This document shows, one piece after another, positions 17,865 through 24,013 of a stretch of 24,013 nt of DNA (position 1 is the first letter of the stretch; each line of letters starts with the position of its first letter). The stretch is from Phytophthora sp. 'mugwort' (lineage: Eukaryota > Oomycota > Peronosporomycetes > Peronosporales > Peronosporaceae). The translations under genes were made by a program, and so were the position numbers. The notes under the pieces were generated by a model. The model searched no databases and had not been told where the DNA came from. It saw nothing but the letters and a program-made list of their open reading frames with translations. The stretch is taken from assembly GCA_033558025.1 (NCBI GenBank), contig JAUCEF010000132.1, forward strand, positions 1 through 24,013, written 5' to 3'.

Positions 17865-18575
17865 ATGGATTTCGAAACAATTTTCTTTTATACTTTTTCA
17901 ACTATAGCTTTAACTTCAGCTATATTTGTAATATATTCTACAAATACAATATATTCTGCATTTTTTTTAATATTAGTTTTTACTAATTCAACTGGATTAT
18001 TATTAATTTCTGAAATTGAATTTTTATCAATAATGTTAATTATTATTTATGTAGGAGCTATTACTGTATTATTTTTATTTGTTATTATGATGCTAGATGT
18101 TAATGTTTTAATTGATAAAAATAAAATAAAAAATAATTTTGGTTATTTACCAATTATTTTTTTAATTAGTTTTATTTTTTTTTTAGAAACGTTTGTTATG
18201 TTTAGTAAAGTTTTTACATCATATTACCATTTAATAAATAATTCTTTTTTTACTCAAAAAGTAAATACTTTATTTTTTTTTCACGATAGTATGAAAGGTA
18301 CTTTTGAAATATTTGTTGATGTCAAACCCTTTTTAAAAAATTTTATCTATCAATTAGATACTATTACAAATATTGAAACAATTGGACAAATTTTATATAG
18401 TTATTATGCTTTTTTTTTTTTAGTTGCAGGTATTATATTATTAATAGCTTTAATAGGAGCGGTTACTTTAACTAAAAAGGAAAAAAAAAAATTTTTAAAA
18501 CAAAATATTTATAAACAACTTTCACGAGATGCATTAAAAGCTATTTTTAATGTATATTCAGATAAAACTGTTTAA
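17865..18575 (+). CDS. nad6: NADH dehydrogenase subunit 6 (complex I)
   Basis: This membrane subunit of complex I (NuoJ) contains the flexible pi-bulge helix. It has 236 residues. The diagnostic stretch is EFLSIMLIIIYVGAITVLFL followed by FVIMMLDVNV near residues 50-85; five helices are visible, with an extended loop between helices 4 and 5 (around residues 115-170) and a final helix LLIALIGAVTLTKKEKK. The C-terminal tail after that helix, about 35 residues, is basic. It follows nad5 on the same strand, and trnR(ucu) begins 17 bases after the stop. Confidence 0.96.
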   Translation: MDFETIFFYTFSTIALTSAIFVIYSTNTIYSAFFLILVFTNSTGLLLISEIEFLSIMLIIIYVGAITVLFLFVIMMLDVNVLIDKNKIKNNFGYLPIIFLISFIFFLETFVMFSKVFTSYYHLINNSFFTQKVNTLFFFHDSMKGTFEIFVDVKPFLKNFIYQLDTITNIETIGQILYSYYAFFFLVAGIILLIALIGAVTLTKKEKKKFLKQNIYKQLSRDALKAIFNVYSDKTV

Positions 18576-18592
18576 TTCTTAATAAAACTAAA

Positions 18593-18665
18593 ACAATCTT
18601 AACTTAATTGGTAGAGTATTAGCCTTCTAAGCTTTAAAATCTTGGTTCAAATCCAAGAGATTGTA
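18593..18665 (+). tRNA. trnR: tRNA-Arg (TCT), with weak anticodon stem
   Basis: The acceptor is ACAATCT/AGATTGT with discriminator A, the T arm is CTTGG TTCAAAT CCAAG, and the anticodon loop is CTTCTAA. The anticodon stem TTAGC/GCTTT has two T-T mismatches at its base (27-43 and 28-42). It ends the plus-strand block. Confidence 0.92.
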
Positions 18666-19076
18666 ATTAGTTTTATTTAAAAATTTCATTCTTAAAAAAA
18701 AAATAATTCAATTATTTTTATAATATAAATAATAAAATTTAAATTTTTTAAGAAATAATAAATTAAAAAAATCAATTTTTTTCAATAAATATTCTAAAAA
18801 ATATAAGAAGAATGCGTTCACTTACAAATTTAATATAAATACAGAATATTATTATTGCTAATTCTATAACTTTTAATCAAGATGGTTTAACATAAGTTAT
18901 TGATGACATAAATATTTAAATAGATTAATTTTTATTAAATACTCAATAACTAAAATTAAATTAATATCAACATAGTTATAATTTAAAATCACATAATTAG
19001 TTTTTAATTGGTAAAAATTTACATAATGTATATATTGTATATCTAGAAACCTATTTAACAAATTAAATAGGTTTTT
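18666..19076. other. 411-bp convergent non-coding spacer with clustered hairpins
   Basis: Transcription from trnR(ucu) and from the unknown ORF meets here. There is no tRNA and no conserved ORF. The outer third is A/T runs, but about 18800-18960 contains more G and C and several inverted repeats: AGAAT 18843-18847 with ATTCT 18861-18865, ATAACTT 18866-18872 with AAGTTAT 18894-18900, and AGTTATTGA 18895-18903 with TCAATAACT 18943-18951. The last two share the AAGTTAT arm, so they are mutually exclusive. This could be a structured RNA or a transcription boundary; no known RNA family is recognised. Confidence 0.5.
19047..19074. terminator. Perfect 12-bp hairpin at the strand-convergence point
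   Basis: AAACCTATTTAA at 19047-19058 pairs with TTAAATAGGTTT at 19063-19074 around the loop CAAA, including two GC pairs in a very AT-rich setting. On the plus strand it is followed by more T bases, like an intrinsic terminator for transcripts arriving from nad6-trnR. On the minus strand it follows the stop of the 137-codon ORF by two bases. It could end or stabilise transcripts from either side. Whether mitochondrial polymerase terminates here is not shown by sequence. Confidence 0.55.
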
Positions 19077-19490
19077 TTAGCCATCTTCTTTAAAAATAGA
19101 AATTAAAATTTTAATTAAATGAGTCATCATTTTTTCAAATTCTTGTGGATTATCTTTTAATAAATGTCTTGGATGAATAGTTAGTTTTAATAATTCTAAT
19201 AAATTTAATCCAGCCGCCCTTTTTTCAGGTTCACGTAACATTTTTAAAACAACTTGTTTTATTTGATTGAAAGTTTCATCATCGACGATATTCCTTAAAT
19301 CCTGTAATGCAGAAACTATTGGAAAATCGCTATTGAAATAAATTAAAAAAATAGTTAAACCTAAAATAAAAAAGGCACCTATTATAAATATTATATATTT
19401 TATATAATTTGATGTTTGTTCTTGTGATTCGTGTTTTTCAATATTATTGTTGTCATTGTTTAAGTCTATTAAAATATTTTCGATATCCAT
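19077..19490 (-). CDS. Unrecognised single-helix membrane protein, 137 residues
   Basis: I do not recognise this protein. It starts MDIENILIDLNNDNNN. Residues 1-28 are acidic and Asn-rich with no arginine, residues 31-51 form one strong transmembrane helix (YIIFIIGAFFILGLTIFLIY), and the remaining 85 or so residues look soluble and helical, with LRNIVDDETFNQIKQVVLKM, LREPEKRAAGLNLLELLKLT and a final amphipathic helix ending FKEDG. G+C in the ORF is about 23 percent by rough count, similar to conserved genes here and well above the spacers. That argues for a selected coding sequence. It is downstream of cox1 on the same strand, after a 242-bp spacer, and a strong hairpin follows its stop. It does not show the N-terminal pattern of Atp8. 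It could be lineage-specific or acquired. Confidence 0.75.
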   Translation of the reverse strand: MDIENILIDLNNDNNNIEKHESQEQTSNYIKYIIFIIGAFFILGLTIFLIYFNSDFPIVSALQDLRNIVDDETFNQIKQVVLKMLREPEKRAAGLNLLELLKLTIHPRHLLKDNPQEFEKMMTHLIKILISIFKEDG

Positions 19491-19643
19491 AATTATAATT
19501 TAAATTATTTTATTAATAATTAATTTGTTATTAATTAAATTTTTATTTGATTTAATTTTTGAGATTTAATATTTTTTTTTATTTAAATTTTACTAATATT
19601 TTTTTCTCTTAAATAATATAAAAATTTTAAATTTTTATAAAAC

Positions 19644-19656
19644 ACCGTAAAACGGT
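19644..19656. repeat. GC-containing hairpin between cox1 and the unknown ORF
   Basis: ACCGT pairs with ACGGT around AAA. It is the only CG-containing patch in the 242-bp spacer 19491-19732, which otherwise consists of A/T runs. On the minus strand it lies downstream of the cox1 stop and upstream of the ORF start, suggesting an RNA-processing signal; function is inferred. Confidence 0.5.
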
Positions 19657-19732
19657 ATTAATTAAATTAAAAATTTTTAATATAATTATTAATAAAGATT
19701 AATTTAATTATTAATAATTATAAAAATTTTTT

Positions 19733-21211
<1,479 letters not shown>

Positions 21212-21321
21212 TTATTTATATTTTTAAATTTTATTTTAAATGCAAAATTATATATTTTATTTTTAAATCAAAAAAAGCGTTGGTTTTTTTAATTTTTTAT
21301 TATCAAAAAAATAAATTATTT

Positions 21322-21420
21322 TTATTTATTGAAAAATTGTTTGATTTTATTAATTAATTTTTTAATATCAGTAAATAGTAATAATATTAAAAAAATTATA
21401 CCAATGATTTTAAATACCAT
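21322..21420 (-). CDS. Very small TatA-like ORF between cox2 and cox1 (candidate)
   Basis: This ORF of 32 codons is preceded by the cox2 stop 13 bases upstream. The translation starts MVFKIIGIIFLILLLF, one transmembrane helix, then has a short turn TDI and the amphipathic basic segment KKLINKIKQFFNK. This is the plan of TatA, the pore-forming part of the twin-arginine translocase: short N-terminal helix, hinge of the type FGxKKLP, then an amphipathic helix. The hinge glycine and proline are missing and the protein is shorter than known TatA. tatA and tatC are known in some stramenopile mtDNAs such as diatoms, which makes the call plausible. A chance ORF cannot be excluded in DNA this AT-rich. 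Confidence 0.35.
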   Translation of the reverse strand: MVFKIIGIIFLILLLFTDIKKLINKIKQFFNK

Positions 21421-21433
21421 AAAAATTTTTTAA

Positions 21434-22210
21434 TTATATATTAAAATCAAAATTGATTTTATTTTTTAACCAAATTAAATAATCTTCTAATGAAACAGCT
21501 TCTACAACAATAGGCATAAATCCATGATTTACTCCACAAATTTCACTACATTGTCCATAAAAAACACCTTCACGTTTAATAAACATTGATGTTTGATTTA
21601 AACGACCAGGACAAGCATCTAATTTTATACCTAATGAAGGTATTGCCCATGAATGTAAAACATCTGAAGCAGTAATTAATACTCGAATATGACTATTAGT
21701 TGGAACAACCACACGATTATCAACTTCTAAAATTCTAAATTGACCTATTGCTAAATCATCTTCTTGAATCATATAACTATCAAAAATTAAAGGTTCATCA
21801 GAAAATTCTAAATTATCTGAATATTCATAACTCCAATACCATTGACTACCAATTACTTTTAAAGTAATAATAGGATCAATTACTTCATCCATTGAATATA
21901 ATAAAGCAAAAGATGGAATAGCTACCGTTAATAAAATTAAGGCTGGAATAGAAGTCCAAATAATTTCAATAGTAGCACCATGTACAATTGTTGCTGGAAT
22001 TTTATTTTTTTTTTCATCAAAAAGAGTAATAACTCTAAATAACATCCAACAAACAAATACAGTAATCATAATTAAAAAAAACATTAAATCATGATGAAAA
22101 TTAATAATACCTTCCATAACAGGTGTTGCTGGATCTTGAAAACCTAATTGCCAAGGTTCAGCCATATCTAAAAAAGTGAATTGATTATTTATATAATTTA
22201 TTATTGTCAT
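21434..22210 (-). CDS. cox2: Cytochrome c oxidase subunit 2 (complex IV)
   Basis: This subunit receives electrons from cytochrome c through its CuA centre. It has 258 residues: a short N-terminal segment, [20 protein letters not shown], two membrane helices, the aromatic relay [11 protein letters not shown], then the cupredoxin domain. CuA ligands are visible: the His of [20 protein letters not shown], both Cys in [19 protein letters not shown], and its His and Met. It is not split between two genes. There is no long cleavable leader; DMAEPWQ near residue 15 fits the mature start. Upstream is a 592-bp spacer, then trnW and the rRNA gene. Confidence 0.99.
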   Translation of the reverse strand: MTIINYINNQFTFLDMAEPWQLGFQDPATPVMEGIINFHHDLMFFLIMITVFVCWMLFRVITLFDEKKNKIPATIVHGATIEIIWTSIPALILLTVAIPSFALLYSMDEVIDPIITLKVIGSQWYWSYEYSDNLEFSDEPLIFDSYMIQEDDLAIGQFRILEVDNRVVVPTNSHIRVLITASDVLHSWAIPSLGIKLDACPGRLNQTSMFIKREGVFYGQCSEICGVNHGFMPIVVEAVSLEDYLIWLKNKINFDFNI

Positions 22211-22268
22211 AATATACTTGAAATTTATTATTTTATTTAATTTTTAATATATACAAAATTAAGAGTTT

Positions 22269-22286
22269 TTGAATATTAATATTCAA
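22269..22286. repeat. Perfect 18-bp palindrome
   Basis: TTGAATATTAATATTCAA is its own reverse complement. It lies 59 bases upstream of the cox2 start. It could be a stem or a protein-binding site. Confidence 0.6.
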
Positions 22287-22480
22287 GAAAAAATATAAAT
22301 TTTATTATTTATATTGTAAAAATAATTGAATTATTTTTTTTTTTTCTTAAAGAATATAAAATTTTTTAAAAATTAAAATAATTTATATTAAATAATCATA
22401 TTATTTTTAAAATGTTTTTATATACAATAATAAATATTAATGTAGAATATAATAAAAATGAAATAATAATTATTTAAAGA

Positions 22481-22585
22481 GTATTCATTTAACGATTAAT
22501 CAATAATATTAACTAATAAATTAAAATTATTTAATATTGAGAATGTTTTCTTAATATAAACATTAATTAATCTGTTTATGAATAT
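22481..22585. ncRNA. Candidate structured element: long stem enclosing two hairpins
   Basis: The outer stem pairs 22481-22504 with 22562-22585 in four runs: GTATTCAT/ATGAATAT (first pair G-T), AAC/GTT, GATTAAT/ATTAATC and AAT/ATT, about 21 pairs with small internal loops. Inside, AATATTAA 22505-22512 pairs with TTAATATT 22531-22538, and ATGTTT 22543-22548 can pair with AAACAT 22558-22563 in competition with the last two outer pairs. No RNA family is recognised. High AT content makes chance pairing common, so the confidence is low. Confidence 0.3.
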
Positions 22586-22661
22586 TTTTTTAGGAATAAT
22601 GGAGTAATTTTAAAATTGAATATTTATAATAATATTTTTATTTTAAACATATAAAACTATA

Positions 22662-22802
22662 TTTATTATAAAATATTATAAATCTAAATTTAAATTCCCT
22701 TTGATTAAAAAGTATTTTAAATAAAATTTTATTTTTATAACTTGAATTTAATTAATTTCAGATATTATAAAATTTTTTTGATTTATAATATTTTATAATA
22801 AA
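22662..22802. repeat. Perfect 23-bp inverted repeat abutting trnW
   Basis: Bases 22662-22684 and 22780-22802 are exact reverse complements, separated by 95 bases. The right arm touches the 3' end of trnW. A shorter competing hairpin, ATTATAAAAT 22764-22773 with ATTTTATAAT 22789-22798, uses part of the same arm. Such an arrangement could control release of trnW or mark an origin or recombination site. Confidence 0.75.
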
Positions 22803-22874
22803 CAGGAAAAATGGGACTTGAACCCATAACAATAATTTTGGAGACTATGATTTTACCAATTAAACTATTTTCCT
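22803..22874 (-). tRNA. trnW: tRNA-Trp (CCA)
   Basis: A complete cloverleaf: acceptor AGGAAAA/TTTTCCT, discriminator G, anticodon stem ATAGT/ATTAT with loop CTCCAAA, T arm ATGGG TTCAAGT CCCAT. Anticodon CCA reads only TGG, in agreement with TGA being a stop. It follows the small rRNA gene by about 29 bases. Confidence 0.97.
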
Positions 22875-22903
22875 AAGACTTTTAATTTTAATTTAAGAAT
22901 GCT

Positions 22904-23520
22904 TAAAGATCTCTTCCAGACACAGGTTCCCCTACGACTACCTTGTTACGACTTCATCAAAGTTACTAACCACTTTTTAGGAATTATAATTTATTTTATA
23001 AAAATTTTAAATTATTTTATTTAAATAATTATTAAATTTTATAAAAGAATTAAAAATTATTTTAAAAACAATCAACTTCCCTGATGTGACGGGCGGTGTG
23101 TACAAAGTCCAGTAACATATTCACCGCAGCATGCTGTTCTGCGATTACTAGCGATTCCAACTTCATAAGGGCGAGTTTCAGCCCTTAATTCGAACTAAGA
23201 TAATTTTTGAAGATTTGCTCCAACTTATATCATTATTGCTTCTCATTGTAATTATCATTGTAGCACGTGTGTAGCCCAACTCATAAGGGCCATGAAGACT
23301 TGACGTCATCCCCACCTTCCATTAACCTATCATTAATTTTTTCATTAGAGTACTTTTATCTATTTATAATAAATTAGTAACTAATCATAGGGGTTGCGCT
23401 CGTTAAAGGATTTAACCAAACATTTCACAACACGAGCTGACGACAGCCATGCAACACCTGTTTTTTATATAAAAATTTTAAATAAAAATTAGCAAGAGTT
23501 GGTAAGGTTCTGCGCGTATT

Positions 23521-23552
<32 letters not shown>

Positions 23553-24013
23553 TAGACTCCCGTCAATTCCTTTGAATTTCAATCTTGCGATTATACTTTT
23601 CAGGCGGAGTGCTTAACGCGTTAGCTGTTATATCTAAAAATTCTAAATATTAGCACTCATCGTTTACAGCATGGACTACCGGGGTCTCTAATCCCGTTCG
23701 CTACCCAAGCTTTCGTTTCTCAGTGTCAGTATATACCCAGATAATTGCCTTCGCCATAGGTCTTCCTTCTATTATCAACGTATTTTATCACTCCAATAGA
23801 AATTCCATTATCCTCTATTTATACTCCAGTTTATCAGTTTTGAAAAAATGTATAAAGTTGAGCTTTAATTTGTTTCTTTCAACTTAAAAAACTACCTACA
23901 AACCCTTTACGCCTAATCATCCCGAATAATGCTCGCTCCTCCCGTATTACCGCGGCTGCTGGCACGGGTATTAGCCGGAACTTCTTTTTTAAGTACTGTC
24001 ATTTTCCTCCTTA
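22904..24013 (-). rRNA. rns: Small-subunit ribosomal RNA, 3' two thirds (partial)
   Basis: The gene runs on the minus strand and its 5' end, about 480 bases by comparison with E. coli 16S, is beyond the window. Universal landmarks, read here on the plus strand, are ACGGGCGGTGTGTAC at about 23089-23103, CACGAGCTGACGACAGCCATG near 23430-23450, CGTCAATTCCTTTGA near 23561, GGACTACCGGGGTCTCTAAT near 23672, and TTACCGCGGCTGCTGGCAC at 23947-23965 (the 530 loop). The 3' end is placed near 22904 by spacing from CAGGTTCCCC; it lacks the anti-Shine-Dalgarno CCTCC, normal for mitochondria, which fits the absence of ribosome-binding sites here. The helix 44 region (about 22975-23070) is almost pure A/T. 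Confidence 0.97.

Larger units (their letters stand above)
22211..22802. other. 592-bp non-coding spacer between trnW and cox2, rich in inverted repeats
   Basis: This is the longest stretch without a gene in the window. I see no tRNA, no rRNA and no ORF with recognisable conservation. It contains a perfect 18-bp palindrome at 22269-22286, a region that can fold as a three-way junction at 22481-22585, and a 23-bp inverted repeat next to trnW, all listed separately. It may carry cox2 leader signals, a promoter, a replication origin or a structured RNA; the sequence alone does not decide. Confidence 0.6.

Noticed and set aside
22412..22477. Plus-strand mini-ORF of about 21 codons (MFLYTIINI...)
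   Set aside because: It is low complexity, on the strand opposite cox2 and trnW, and the length is expected by chance in AT-rich DNA.
22211..22802. tmRNA, 5S rRNA or RNase P RNA hidden in the large spacers
   Set aside because: I could not find a TLD-like GTTC arm, a complete 5S fold or the conserved RNase P segments; left as candidates for covariance search rather than called.

Overview
This window is a piece of a mitochondrial genome from a protist. It is very AT-rich and intron-free, and is packed with respiratory-chain genes (nad1, 2, 3, 4, 4L, 5, 6, 7, 9, 11; cob; cox1, 2, 3; atp1, 6, 9), ribosomal-protein genes (rps7, rps10, rps12 and a probable rpl10), ten tRNA genes and the 3' two thirds of the small-subunit rRNA. 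Keeping atp1, nad7, nad9 and nad11 in mtDNA, together with this overall set, points to a stramenopile-type protist (oomycete, bicosoecid or relatives). That placement is an inference from gene content, not a match to a known genome. The genetic code looks standard. Tryptophan is TGG in the conserved positions I read, the only tRNA-Trp has anticodon CCA, and TTA is an abundant leucine codon, which excludes the Thraustochytrium code. Every complete gene ends in TAA except nad11, which ends in TGA.

Layout. Block 1 (1-10573, minus strand), in transcription order: nad2, trnF, rps10, trnR(gcg), trnQ, trnI, trnV, rps12, rps7, cox3, atp6, trnD, nad3, atp9, nad9, cob, nad11, nad1, nad4L. A 116-bp divergent spacer (10574-10689) separates it from block 2 (10690-18665, plus strand): nad7, rpl10-like, trnH, nad4, trnE, atp1, nad5, nad6, trnR(ucu). 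A 411-bp convergent spacer leads to block 3 (19077-24013, minus strand), in transcription order: rns (5' end beyond the window), trnW, a 592-bp spacer, cox2, a tiny TatA-like ORF, cox1, an unrecognised membrane ORF.

The genes encode complex I, III, IV and V subunits plus translation parts. tRNAs sit between or beside many mRNAs, as expected if tRNA excision helps to process polycistronic transcripts.

The most unusual points are these. The nad11 frame begins exactly at the N4 iron-sulfur cysteines and overlaps the end of cob, so its first roughly 130-150 residues (the N1b and N5 ligands) are missing here. A 32-codon ORF between cox2 and cox1 has a TatA-like plan. A 139-codon ORF fits uL10. 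A 137-codon one-helix membrane ORF has no family I recognise. cox3 has a hydrophilic N-terminal extension. Two spacers contain clustered inverted repeats, one able to fold as a three-way junction.
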